DNA of 64,000 bases from Onchocerca lupi (Eukaryota; Nematoda; Chromadorea; Rhabditida; Onchocercidae), in NCBI GenBank assembly GCA_028564675.1, contig JAOVVO010000170.1, positions 1 to 64,000 on the forward strand. Reading direction: 5' to 3'. Under the pieces are notes generated by a model. The model searched no databases. It was not told where the DNA came from and saw nothing but the letters and a program-made list of their open reading frames with translations. Positions within the stretch are counted from its first letter, which is position 1. Each line of letters begins with the position of its first letter. Position numbers and translations under genes: made by a program. Positions 1 through 13,477 of this stretch are shown piece by piece.

Positions 1-451
1 GCGTGTTTTTATATATATATACTTTCTTTTTTCTTAAAGTTTTAATCATTCAAAAAATTCTAATTGCAATTACAAATACTAAAAAATTCACTAATATTTC
101 ATTCTTTAATATTAATTTTAGAATTATTTTGTTATAACTGCACGTTTTGCTATGATTAATTATCATTATTATAAAAAAAATTCATTTGATCCAATCCTTA
201 ATCTCCATTTATACTTTTCATTAAGTAATTAATTTTAGAAAAAAAAAAAAACGATGCGCCTTTTTTTTAAAAAAGCAACCAACTCCTTATCTTATCAATA
301 ATCATTAGCTTATCATCAAAGTATTCAGTTTTATCAAACACGCAGCTCTGTACTATCATTTAATTGAAATTGATATTGCACTTAAATAATCGGAAGCATT
401 TAAAATTTTAAAACTTTCAAGTTTTTTACATATTTTGTTTCTTTTTCCACT
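1..451. other. Left flank without a recognised gene
   Basis: Very AT-rich sequence with an (AT)n run near position 10-20 and poly-A/poly-T tracts. I see no exon with coding character here. It lies just upstream of the metallopeptidase start and may hold its promoter, but no defined element is visible. Confidence 0.4.
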
Positions 452-453
452 AG
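441..453 (+). promoter_or_regulatory. Probable trans-splice acceptor before metallopeptidase ATG
   Basis: A pyrimidine-rich tract ending in TAG (AG at 452-453) lies only 8 bases before the proposed ATG at 462. Nematode mRNAs that receive a spliced leader have just this layout. An upstream cis exon outside the window is the alternative. Confidence 0.45.
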
Positions 454-461
454 AAAACATT

Positions 462-3400
462 ATGATCGTCCGGGATATCCTGAGGTATATTATTTATATA
501 AAAATTGATTAAATAATATTTGTAATTCTAATATTGAATTATTTCTTTTCCTAATCATTTTTAAATATTTACTAATAATAATATTTAGCAAGTAATTTTA
601 ATATAATTATTTATTTTCTTTTTAATAATCACTAATTCCTTTCATAAATAACATAATTGTTTTTTTTTTTTTTTTTTTTTTAATATACCCATCGATAATA
701 TTATATTTTCTTTTTTATTATTTTTTTTTTTGTTGACATATTTCAGTATCAATCAGCTATTAAAGTTGATTCGTTAATTTGTTAGTTTATTAAATTTGAT
801 TTCGAATTAATCAAACATTAATACTCATATTGATTTATCTCATTGTAAATTATTTCATATTTGTATCAAAATAAAAAAGAAAAATGAGCATTTTCAAACT
901 TAATTAATTTTGAATAATAATTTTTTTCGTCCTTCCCTAATTTTTGATTGGTAAGTATTTAATCATGCAACAAATCTCTTTGAAATTCACTGGAAATAAA
1001 TACATACAGTGATATCATTTTCATCTTTAAATAAATTATTTTGCATTTCGTATTTAAATAAATTGAAAATATTTTTAAATTTTATGAATTTCAACAAAAA
1101 TTTTCATTTCAATTAATGAGTATTTCATTTTTTTTATAGTGATTCTCCTCAATTAACAATGGCATTGCCAATGCAACATATTGGAACTAATGATGTTCAT
1201 TTTACGCCACCAATGACTTATAAAACAGCAGGTGGCAAACCGCTCTTGCAGGTAATTAGTTAATTAATTAATTAATAATTTAGCATTATTTCGGGCAAAC
1301 AAAACTGCCTTTTAACTCTTAATTTTCCAATAAATTAATAAGTTATGTAATGTTTACAAATTTGACTTTAAACTATTCTCGACGAATTTTATATTTTTGA
1401 TATTTTTGAAATTTCTTGAAGAAAATGCTGTTTTAGAAGTGGTGCAAATTATTTGATATTTTATTCGATAAAATTGTTAAATTATATTGACTAATTTTGA
1501 AATAAATGAGTAAAATTTTAAAGGAAATTTAAAATCAAAAACTTTATAAATACCGTCAAAAGACAAAATACTAAATAGTAAGGAAATATGTTTAATTATA
1601 TTAATTGCGGAAAGAAGAAATTTTAACTTGAATTGAAATATTCATTTTTTTCATTCTTTTTCTTAATTTTCATTAATTTTTCAATTCTTAATTTCTTTTA
1701 TACTATCACCCATTATTTATTGATTATTTCAATGCCTAATATATTGAAGTAAAATAAAATCACTTCGTTTATTGCAAAAATTTTTATGTCAAAATAAGGC
1801 AAAAGCAAAGGTTTGAAAGAAATGAAAGATTAATGAACAAAACAATAGTTTAATATGAATTTTAAATTTTGTTTTCGTCAAATTAAGTCTTAAATCAATA
1901 AATGTTGAATGTCAAAGGTCGCCTTTTTAATGTTTACTAGTTTTCGAAATATAGTTGAAAAATAAGTCGAGCTAATTAAACCATAATTTAATTTGTATGA
2001 GTGATAACGAGTGATATAAGTGATAAATCTTTTAACTCTTCATCATTTTAAATGATGTCGACGATGATATTTTTCAATAGTGTTTAGCTATTATGATCGA
2101 AATAATGATAAAATTTTATCAAAAGCATTTTTCATAATTAAATAATGCTGTCATTTATTAATAAAAAACACAGCAATTAATATAATATACTAACGTGGAA
2201 CACAACATTTTTTTACAATTTTATATGATGCACAATTTATTGTATTCGAATAATTAATTTAATTAATAGTATCAAAATTAAAATTGAAAAAGTTTTTGCT
2301 TTAATTTACAGTCAATATTTGCTCAAAATGATTGAAAAATTTAGTTTAACTAAAATGATTAAAAAATTTCTAAGTATAATGTAAAATTAAGCATTAAATT
2401 TGTCAATTTTCAAATATAGTAAGTGTATAAAATATCCTGAAATTTTCAGCAAAAAATTTGTTGGATGATGAAAATTTCATTAAATCTCAAAATTTCAATC
2501 TTAATTTAAGTTTAATTTTCGATTTAAAATGTTCAAATAATAAAGCTTATTATAATGTTATTTAGTGAATTGGAAAATTTTAATGAACCAATATGAATTT
2601 ATTAAATTCAACAACTGATCTCTTCTTTCTTGCAATTTGACACGAAAAAATTATCATAATTAGATTGATATTAAAGATTGATATTATCATTATTGAAATA
2701 ATTATGCAAATTAATGGCGGATAAATAAGTTATAAAAAATATCTGAAATTACATCAAAAGACTTAAATAAATATAAGATAGGGAAATTGAGGAAATAATT
2801 TCAACAAAAGTTGGCAAAGAAAATTGCACAACAAACCACTGTCCCATCAAAACAAAATGGTAATAATTTTGAAATTTATTAGCTAAAAATTAATTTTTGA
2901 ATCCAAGTAATGAAATATTAAAATTCCGATTGAAAAATTCGATTTAAGATATGATCTTCCTACCAATAAGAATTTTTTTAATTTTTATTTCCAAGTAATT
3001 TATCCAAATTATTCGATGTGTATAATATCAAATAATTAACTTTTTTTTTCCTGCTATTGAATCTTTAATTTCATTTTCTTTCTGTACTTCAATTTGGTAT
3101 AATATTCGATATTTTGATCTTTTATAATCGAAATCAAAAAATTGAAAATAAAATTTGAAATTTTTATAAAAGCAAAAAATTTGAATTTATAATTGTAATT
3201 TCAAAAATTGTTTTAGTGGTGGCGACGAAGGACATCATTTGAGCAAATTCTTATTTTGCTTACCGTTATTATGGCTACAACAATTATTATATTATTGGCA
3301 TTATTCTTACCATTAAATGATAGTTGTAAGTTTATTTTATTTGTTGATTTCTCATTAGATAGATAAAATGATATTTAATTGTTTTAAAATAATTTTTTAT

Positions 3401-6400
3401 GTATTAAATTCCAATTATTTAAAAAATTACTTAAGAAATTCAAAATGAAAATTATTAATTAGTAATTAAGATTCTTGAAGTTAAAAAAAAATTCAATTAT
3501 AATTATAAAACTATTTGGTAAAATTGATCCTTTAAGCTTATTATAAATTTAAAAAAAAAAAGAAAGAAAAAGAAGAAATGAAATCTGCGATACTTGTTGC
3601 AAAGTTCTTTCTATTGACTTCTTATTTGAAAAAAAAAAAAAAAAATTCGTTTATCATTTAAAAATTATTAAATTGGATGATTTTTTCGCATTTTATAATA
3701 AAAGAATTTGATAATATTTTCTTCTCTTTCTTATCATTAATTTTTCTTTTTTCAGATTTGAAAAGAAATGATTTGAGTAATGCTGAGAATTTAAAAATAT
3801 ATGAAGATATAGAAAAACGGGTATGCTTAACAAAAGGTTGCGTTCAAGCAGCAAATAATCTTGTAAGAATTCTTTTTTCTTTTTAATTTTAATTTTTCAA
3901 AAATTTTCAATCGAGAATGACCAAACTAGCATTTTTGATTATTATGAAATTTACAAATTCTTATAAGTAGGTTTGCAAATTTTACTTCAAAATTAGACAT
4001 TTCAATATGAATCTAATGGAACGTTTTAATACTTTGGAAGAATTTGATTTGAAAAGTCAAGAAGTCAAATTTTAGAAAGATTAAATTTGAAATATTGGGA
4101 TTTTTAATCCATAAAAATATCATTAATAAGAGTGTATGAGATTTTTATCATTTTAATTGTTATTATTTTAATTTTTTCACTTTAAGCAAATAATTTTTGA
4201 AAGATTCTTATCATCTTGTTTTTACCTACAGAATGCTTAATTAAAATTTGAAAATCGGCAATCTTAATTTATAGCAAATATGTTTACCCAAATTGTTTAC
4301 TAAATTCGGTTGTTTACACCATTTGGTTTTTGTTTATCTTATGATATATTTATGAAAGGTTAGAATGATTGATAGTTGTCAAATTGTATTGTTTTTATCC
4401 AATTCCATTGGTCAGACCTATCTATCAGTCATAATTTATCATAATTTTGTTAATCTTTTCGTTCAAATAAAATAATTGATTTTATCATTGATAAAGTGAT
4501 CATTAAAAATAATTATTGATAAAAATGGTTTGAAAATAATCCTTTATCATTAACATTAACAGGTTAATAATTCTTAACGATAATTATTATATTTAAGTTA
4601 ATGGCAATGAATTCTTCGGCCAATCCATGTGATAACTTTTTTGAATATGCATGTGGTCAATGGAATCGTGATCATATGATACCAGATGATATGTTTGCTT
4701 ATGGTACATTTTCATCACTCAGGGAAAATGTTCGACAACAAATGAGAGGTAATATTGATTGATTTTTTTTTTTTTTTTGAAACACTAAAAATGACGTATA
4801 TCATCAGAAAAGGAAAGATTAAAGATAAGATTTTTAATTATCCATTCACACTAATAAATTTTAATTTTTGAAGAAAATAACTGCTATCAAAACAGGAGAT
4901 TATCATCACTAACTTATTAGCTGTAAAGAATAATTATTAATTTTTAATTATCTTAATTAATCAATTTTTCAATATTATCATTTTTGCAGTATTGTTGGAA
5001 ACAAATGTAGCACCAAAATCGACATCAATTGAAATGACACGTATTGCTTATCATACGTGTATGAATACTAGCAAACTTGAAACACTTAAATCATCGTATG
5101 TTTATTTTGGTTATTTCATTAATTTGAAATCATTTTTTAATTAAGTCAATTATGACGTAATTGAAAGCGTAAATTTTAAGATATTTACAACATAAGTGAT
5201 ACACAGTGATATCGGCTGTTAAGAAAGTGATAAGGATGCAAAATTCCGATAGCTACTAAATATGCTTGAAAGATTTTAAAACTGTTTCATAATTTGAATT
5301 TTCTTTGGAATCTTTTTTTCTTTTTAAACCAATGAATAACTTTATTAGGTAATTTTTGTTATTAAATATTTTTTTCACAAATATTTTTTTCCTTCTTTAT
5401 CATTTATTACCGATAATAATGAGATTATCAAATTTTAATTCCATGAAAGCAAACTTTCAATTAATGTAATGTTATAGCATCGCAATATTGATTTATCTGG
5501 TGCTGGATAATATGCTTGAAAGATTTTAAAACTGTTTCAAAATTTGAAAGATTTTAAAACTGTTTCAGAAAAATTTAAAACTTTAGCAATTTGTTTACAT
5601 TTCTCATCTGAAACTTCAATTAAACCACTATTATTAATCGATTAATGAATTATATGATTTAATTAGTCATTATCGAATAAATAATTAATATTTAGACAAT
5701 TGTTATCAGCACTTCGCCAATTAGCTGATTGGCCATTATTGAATAATAACAGTGATTGGGATGATAAATCATTCAATCTTACATACATGCTGGCTACATC
5801 TCGTCGATATTTTGGAAATGAAATTTTTTTTCAAGTTTATGTTTATGCAGATGCTAAAAATACCACAAGAAATACTATCTATGTTTGTTTTCACTTTTTT
5901 TTTTTCATTATATTCAATTCCAATTAATAAATACAAAACTAGATTTAAATCATATTCCTATTCAATTTCAATTGATGAAATAATAAATTTGAATCAAAAG
6001 TTTCATAATTTATTGAAATGATATTTGTAATAATGAAATTTAGTACAACGAAAATTTTGTGCAATTAAATTAAGAAATAAATATCGTAGTGAATAAATAG
6101 CAAAAGGTCATTTCGTTTCGTTAATCGTTTCCAGATGTATCAAATAATCAATTAAGATTGATAAATTTTTAGTGAAATTAAGAATGAACTTTTTTGAAAT
6201 TTAGAACTGCAATTAATCTTTGCAAACTTAGCTAATAAATCATAGTCTTTTGCAACAAAAATTTTAAAAATTATTTTGTGCAATAATTTGCAGCAATAAT
6301 TTAAAAATCGCAAAATTAAAAACTAATAAATTGGTAATCGAATTGGATTAGAATTGAAAATTTGTGCTAAAAATTTTAATTAAAAATTTAGAGCGTAACT

Positions 6401-9400
6401 GATTGAAATTTAAAATTTAGTTTCGTATCTCAAAATTTGGCTAATATTCTTTTTCACATTTTTTTCTTTTTCATTTAAGTTATCATAATGGAATGTGTGA
6501 AAGTTCACCTTGAGTAAATGAAAGTTTTATGCGAAAGTTGTTTATATTTATTATCAAAATTGATTAAATTTCAGTTAGATCAGGGAGTACTTGGATTAGG
6601 TCGTGGATCGCGTGATTATTACCTCAATGCAACAATGTTTGCAAAACATTTGAATGCATACAAGAAATATCAACTTGATGTAATCAAATTACTATTGGAT
6701 GATGCTAATATAACCTATGATTTATCACAACTAATCAGTGATCTCAACAATCTTATCGATTTTGAAACAAAATTTGCCGAAGTAAAAATATTCTTTATTC
6801 AATACATATTTGCTAGTAATATGTCACTATTATTTTTCACTTTTTTTTTTCCATAATTAACAACTGTAAATATTTTATCAAATAAAAGAAGCTAAAAGAT
6901 AAAAATGTTAAAAATTATGGGATCAAAAAAGTTCTGAAAATATTATGATAATTAATAATTCACGCATAATGCCATTTGAATAGGATTGATAGTATTGTAA
7001 TTGAATGGTTAAATGATCATTTTAACACTGTAAATGATTGAATGATCAAATGATAATGATTAAGTGGTGATGATTATCATTAAATTATAATGACTGATAA
7101 TGAGTGATTCTTATAAACACTATTAACGTTCTTATCCTCTATATTATTCATTTAATGATAATTAGTCACTAATTAAGATTAGTTATCATTATCACTTATC
7201 AGCGACAACAAACAAAATAACTTTATAAAATGATAATGAAAAAAAACGAAACAACAAATTTGTTAAATATAAAAATAAAAAAATAAAAATTGAAAGTTGA
7301 ATAACTTTTTGAAAGCAATCAATATACATGTATAAATCAGATTGATTAATATGATAAAAGTCTTACCAAATATGATAATTTTAAATTAAATTAAATATTT
7401 TATTATTTAGATTGTAGTACCAGAAGATGATCGGCGTAATAGCACACGATTATATAATGGAAGAACGATTTCAGATCTATATACATTACTTCCAGAGGTT
7501 TATCATTGTTTCTTTTTTTTTTTTTATTTTATTCTGAAAATTCTTAAAATTTTGAATTATTTCAAATATTGATTTAAAACTAAAATATATGAAAGATAAA
7601 TATCAAATAGACAGTTTGGAAGAAAAATTCTTGAAATTGATAAACTTAAATATATATTTAACGATTACTATAATTTATATTTCTTTTGAAATTGATAAAT
7701 TTTGATCGGAATTGATAAACTTAAATCAAAATTAGCAAGCTCAAAAATACATGTAATATTATAATTTAATATTAGATTACATGAAAAAAATTTTTTTATT
7801 CCGCCATACATTTTTTAGATGGAATGGCTAGGTTTCTTTCATGAAATAGCACCAGAATCAATTCATGGTTTAATTAATAATGATACACAAATAATTGTCG
7901 GTGAAATTGATTATATGTACAATATCGGAATGCTTATCAATAACAATAGCAATTATTTGTTGGCAAATTATATTTTCTGGCGAATTGCACATTCTTGGGT
8001 TAAAACATTAGATGGAAGATACGAAGATATCAAACAGGTAACTAATTACTAATTATTATCAAGCTTTTCGGATAACTTATTCCGGTAGTATATTATATTA
8101 TAGCAATAATAATAAATCATTTTAACATTTAGCAAGTAGTATCATTTTATAAAAACTTGAATCAAATTTTTTTAAATGAATCACAATATGTCAAGAGAAA
8201 GAACAGATTAAGTAAATTGACTTGTCTTTTAAAAAAAAGCTTTTATGTATCACTGATTTACTCATGTATATAAATACTTAAATTGTTACTGATTTATTAG
8301 TATTAAATGACAATTAAGTTTTTATTTAATTATTTATAAGATAAGGTGTCAAATTTTTATATATTGTGACGGGGACAAATCTTGGCGGGAAAATTTTATT
8401 GATTGGTTCTTTGTCTATCTTATAAGATAGAATCTGTTAGATGATATCATGATTGCAGTTGATCGCTTGGTTTTGGTAGAGATAGATTGAATATAGGTGA
8501 GTTGGATTGAATCGATCGGATTGATTGTCAAGTGAATTAATTGTTGAATTGATTGACTGAATAACCACTGAATAACTCTTGAGTAATTACTTGATCCGAT
8601 GACCGTCAGTTCCTTTTTCCATCGATAATTCTTGGACTTGTATCAGGCAGTAATTTTTACAACATGTTATACAAAGGGTTTGGTTATCAGCACGAAGGAT
8701 AAGAGATTAGATAATGCTTACAATTTTAAACAATGCACACAAGCTTTAGTTCTTATAAAAATCCAAATAATTAACATGATTTGCAACATTTCAAACAATG
8801 CATGCAATCTTCAGCAGATCAGAAGAGAAGGGAACAAAGACTTTTGTATCAAACTAAAGGATGAGATGTGAATATACGATTCATTTGATTGAGAAATATT
8901 ACAAATTTTTATTATACAAATACTTTGATTATTCTATCATATTTAAATTATAAAATATCTCGGTTTTATCGATATGTAGATTATATAGGATTTTTATTAT
9001 ATGTTCATTTAATGTTTTTTTTTTCATTCAAAATATGTTTATAAAATTTTTTTGTCATGTCTTTTATTTAATATCAGAAGTAAAATTTCAAATATTTGCA
9101 AGGTTTTTCTACGGGTATTAACTGGTCAACAAACCAAATCACCACGATGGAAAGAATGTGCCCAGGGAACAATAAATTTATTACCATTGGCCGGTGGAGC
9201 ACTTTATGTCCGGGAACATTTTGATTCTACCGATAAACATGAAGCTTTGGTTAGGCAATGTTTTTTTTTTTTCAATTTTGACTAAAGCTAGTTAATTTTT
9301 TTTTTTTTTTTATCCTTTGATGCTCAATTTTTTTTTTCTTTTTTTTCCTGTTCCCAAAACTAGTAATTAATTAACAAACAACTGTACTTTCATTTTCTTT

Positions 9401-12400
9401 CTTTGTCGGTACGATCTATCATTTAAATTTAGAATTTAAATTTTTATGAAATTCTTTAAAGAATTTATCAAAAAAAGTGTTCGTCTCTAACAAAATTTAG
9501 CAAAAAAAAAAACCGTTCATCTCTAACAAAACTTAGCAAAAAAAACCATTTTTCTCTGACAATTTAAGATTTTATCAATTGTACTTTTTTTGTGCAATTT
9601 ATCGTTCAAATTTGAAAAACTTAAAATTTTAGGGATTTTTGGAAGAATTTAGAAAAAATTTCAGATTTACTAGTACCATTCATTTTTATTTCTAATCTTA
9701 TTTAAGCGTATCTGTTTTCTTATCTAATATTTCGAATTATTTGCTAAATATTTTTACTTCTCAATGAAACCATGCTAATTTTATTAATTCTATTTTGTTG
9801 TTTTTGTAATTAAATAATTTGGAAAATTATTATGCAAAATTTTTGCAGCGAATGATTGCAAATCTTCAAGAAGCGTTCAAAGAATTAGTTGATGAAAGTG
9901 ATTGGATGGATGATGAAACAAAGAAAGTTGCAATTGAAAAGGTTTTTGAATAATTGTAATTGTTATTATGCCCGAAATTAATTGCAAAATTTGGATGATA
10001 TAAGTAGAAAAGTAAATCGATAGACAATTACATAAGTAAATGGAATATTTGTTAATGTCATCATAGATTATTGTGTGAATAAAAATATCATATGTTGAAA
10101 AAAGAAAAACAGAAAATCTATTTTCTATTCCATCATTAAATTATAAAACGATAAAAAAATATCAAATTTTAATTAAAAAATGAATTGTATTATATAACAT
10201 ATAGTATCACTGTAAAATTATAAAAAACAATTTCATTATGATATGATAAAAAAAGAAAAGAAAAATATGTCTTCGAAAGATTATCTTTGTTTATTATAAG
10301 ATTATAATATAAGTGAGACAAAATATTCCATTTAAATAATCAAGGAAGAGCTTGTTTAAATATTGCTCAAAATTTTGAAAAATAAAAATTTGCAAACTTT
10401 AGGCGGTCAGTATGATTAACAATATTGGATATCCTGATTTTATCAACAATTATACAGCACTCGATAAACATTATGAAAAAGTATGAATTTATTTTTTTTT
10501 TAAATCATTTTTTTTTTTTCACTTTTGCTTCATTCTCACATGAAAAATTTCAAATTCGATTTTGAATAATATTAATAAGAATTATCGGAATTGAAATAAA
10601 TTGAATATTTAATTTCATTTATCCATTTTTTGATAAATAAGTATTAACTACAACAAATAAATTGAATAATTAAAGAAAAAGGAAAAGAAAACTAATCGAT
10701 TATTTCTTTTTCTTTTTCTGATTAATTGCTTGTTACAGCTAATGATTTATTTGTTAATAATTTCATTTTCTCAAAAATTTGAAACATTAGAGATAAATGA
10801 AAGATAAAAAAAAATTAAAGCCAACAAACAGTAAATCATTCCATCGAAGAATTTTTCGTTTTATTTACACCAAATATATTTTTGCAGTTAAATTTTACCG
10901 CTGAAGATTCATATTTCGATTTGTTACGAAAAGTACTTATGTGGTCGCAGGAAAAAGAATTTTTACGAATGAAAAAACCATTTGATAAAAAGGAGTTCGA
11001 AGTCAGTCCAGCTGTTGTTAATGCATTCTATTCACCGGAAAAAAATGCTCTAAGTTAGTTGATTTTTAATTAATTAATTAAGTTTTATTATAATTCTTAA
11101 TGAAATAAAGATCTTTTTCTTTTTTTGTTAAACTATTTAAGCTACTATTAAAGTTTTCGGAATTTTCTTTTCTGGTATACCATGCAATTTCAGTTTTAAA
11201 ATTGATGAGTAGAATTTAAAATTACTGATTTAAATACTGAAGTTTTTATTAAATGCTTGAAGGACAAGTTACTTAATTAATGTTCTAATTAAGAAAATTA
11301 AAAAAAGAATTATTATTTGCGGGGATATTTTAATTTTTTTTTGTCTGTATGTTATGATTGTAGTTATTATTGTGTTTTTTTGGGTTATGTTTGTTTTATT
11401 TTTGTTTTTGATTTTAGTTAGATTTGGAGTTTCAAAAAAAAAAGAAAAAATCAAAATTATCTTTTTTAGCATTTCCTGCTGGAATTCTCAAGCCACCATT
11501 CTTTAGTGGTGCATATCCAAAGTTTGTCATTTTTCAATTCTTTGTAAATACGAAATAAATTTCATTTTTTTAATTGTTTATTTCAAATAGTTCAATTTTC
11601 GAGATATGCAAAAATAAAATTTTAGCAATTTTCCACTGTTAATCCCTTAGCTAAATTAAATTCTGATAATTTTAAAATTTATAATTCATCTCTGATATTA
11701 ATTGATAAGCGAAGATTTTTTCGCTCTAGAATGGTAAATTATGGTGCAATAGGTGCAGTAATAGGACATGAAATTACGCATGGCTTCGATGATCAAGGTT
11801 TTTCTAAAATCTACTTACGATCTCTATATTATTTAACCTTATACTTCTTGATAATTTGTGGATTTTTTTATTAAATTTGATTTTTAAATTTCAAAATGAA
11901 TTGTACTGAAATTGATTATGAAATTAATTGCACGTGCTCATTTTTTATGAAAATTTTTTTAATTAAAAATATTGTTTTTTTTTTTTTTTTTTTAGGTAGT
12001 CAATATGATAAAGATGGTAATCTATTAGATTGGTGGAATGCTGATTCATATGAAGGATTTTCTAAACGGAAGGAATGCATCATTAATCAATACAGTTCAT
12101 ATGTGGTACCAAATACGGATTATAAGGTACCAGGAATGAATTATTTTGCTTTAGTTAATCATTTATTATTAAAGAAATACGTGTATATACTTCACATATA
12201 TGACAAATTCTAATTTTTATTTTTTTAATGATAATTCTTGTTAACTTCATCAATTTATATATATCGTATCGGCATAAACATTAATTATGATTCAAGGCAA
12301 TTAAGATAATGAATTGTGGCATCTAATTATGCTTCAAGTTGTAATATTCAAACGGTAACGTCTAAACATAACGGGAATTGTTAGATATTATTTTCTTCTC

Positions 12401-13477
12401 TTTTTTTTTTTAAAATTCATTTCATTATAACGTGTTAATTTTCAGGTTAACGGTAAACTTACACAAGGCGAAAACATAGCTGATAATGGCGGCGTAAAAG
12501 AAGCTTACAAGGTTTCATTTTCAGATATTCATAATCTAGGAAAAAATAATTAGTAGTAATTAGGAAATATTTTATAGCTATTGAAAAAATATTCGAACAA
12601 TCATCTACTATTGATTAGATTTGATTACCTACTATTGATTAGATTGCTAAGCAATGTAATATGTTTGATTTGTTTTAATCATACGATAATTATTCATAAC
12701 TGTATCAAAACTTTGCAATCCTCATGATTGCAATGCAGTTATAATTTATGAAGGTCTTGTTTATAAATTGATAAGGATTTCTTTTTTTCTTTTTTTGATG
12801 TCAACAATGATACCAGTATTTCAGGCTTATAGGAAATACGTGCAACAATTAGGACACGAGGAACCACATTTGCCAGGTTTTCTAAATTTCTCCAATGATC
12901 AAATCTTCTTCCTATCGTATGCTCACGTATGTTTTTGACAATCTTTCAAATTATATGATATCATCTATATAAATAAAGACGTAACTATTCGTTGTTCATT
13001 TCCATATAACGTTTCAAGTTCCTTACCGATTGATTTGAAATTTTGATACAACGTTGCATTCGAATGGGCCGTGTTTTTATATGGATATGGCGCGTGTTCA
13101 AGAACTTTCGGAGATTCAGGATTTTGAACAAACGAATATTTACATTATTATTTCTATAGATTACTGGAGACGGCAGCGAATCATGGCCGCCCCGCTTGGC
13201 TGGGTACAGCTAGATATAATAAGATGCGCATGAAAGTATGCGTGATTTACGTGACAAAAGTAATAATTTATTTCATTTCATTTTTTAAAACTTTTTTTAG
13301 TTTTGGTGTGGCCATAAGAAGGAAGCAGCAGCATTGCAACAGGTGCTTATTGATGAACATAGTCCTGAGGTATTTCGGGTCATTGGAGTTCTGTCAAATT
13401 TACCTGAATTTAGTAAGGCATTTAACTGTCCAAAAGGAAGCCGATTAAATCCATCAAAACGTTGCACAGTTTGGTAA
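462..13477 (+). CDS. Neprilysin-like M13 zinc metallopeptidase
   Basis: Type II membrane ectopeptidase that cleaves small extracellular peptides. I join 20 exons in phase: 462-484, 1140-1251, 3217-3325, 3756-3862, 4598-4748, 4990-5095, 5696-5882, 6575-6781, 7411-7497, 7819-8037, 9103-9249, 9849-9941, 10403-10480, 10888-11053, 11470-11521, 11730-11797, 11996-12126, 12446-12511, 12825-12926, 13301-13477, giving about 795 aa (family usual about 750). A short cytoplasmic N-terminus and WWRRR stop-transfer charges precede one membrane segment at about residues 55-77. Family marks seen: CDNFFEYACGQW near the start of the ectodomain, NAFYSP (587-592, substrate binding), zinc motif HEITH (628-632), ENIAD with third zinc ligand Glu690, DEHSP/FRVIG near the end and the terminal CTVW. 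All catalytic residues are present, so an active enzyme is expected. The first exon (7 codons) is the least certain part. Confidence 0.93.
5262..5575 (+). repeat. Short direct repeats in metallopeptidase intron 6
   Basis: The motif ATTTTAAAACTGTTTCA occurs three times (about 5271, 5521 and 5550). Two of the copies share a longer context beginning TGCTTGAAAG. All lie inside the intron between exons 5095 and 5696. Confidence 0.6.
8366..8880 (+). mobile_element. Possible solo LTR or element fragment in intron
   Basis: Within the intron 8038-9102 there is a block of clearly different base composition (less AT) starting TGTGACGGGGAC and running to about 8880. The TG start and G-rich opening recall nematode LTR retrotransposon ends, but I cannot define the far end or a target-site duplication, and no coding domain is present. 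The short ORF inside it (8632-8871) has no recognisable domain. Confidence 0.25.
9477..9565 (+). repeat. Three-unit tandem repeat in metallopeptidase intron
   Basis: Three imperfect units of roughly 35 bases follow one another, each with a CATCTCTAACAAAA-like core and a following poly-A stretch; the third unit is the most diverged. Intronic. Confidence 0.6.
13000..13225 (+). repeat. Dispersed mosaic repeat, copy A
   Basis: This GC-richer block fills most of the last intron of the metallopeptidase gene. Its first part (about 13007-13064, with CAACGTTGCATTCGAA) is the reverse complement of 62585-62650. Its middle (AACTTTCGGAGATT, about 13101) matches 44745 directly and 62885 more weakly. Its end (about 13180-13215, CGCTTGGCTGG then CAGCTAG) resembles 44498-44525. 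No ORF or terminal repeat is evident, so it is most likely a non-autonomous element fragment. Confidence 0.7.
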
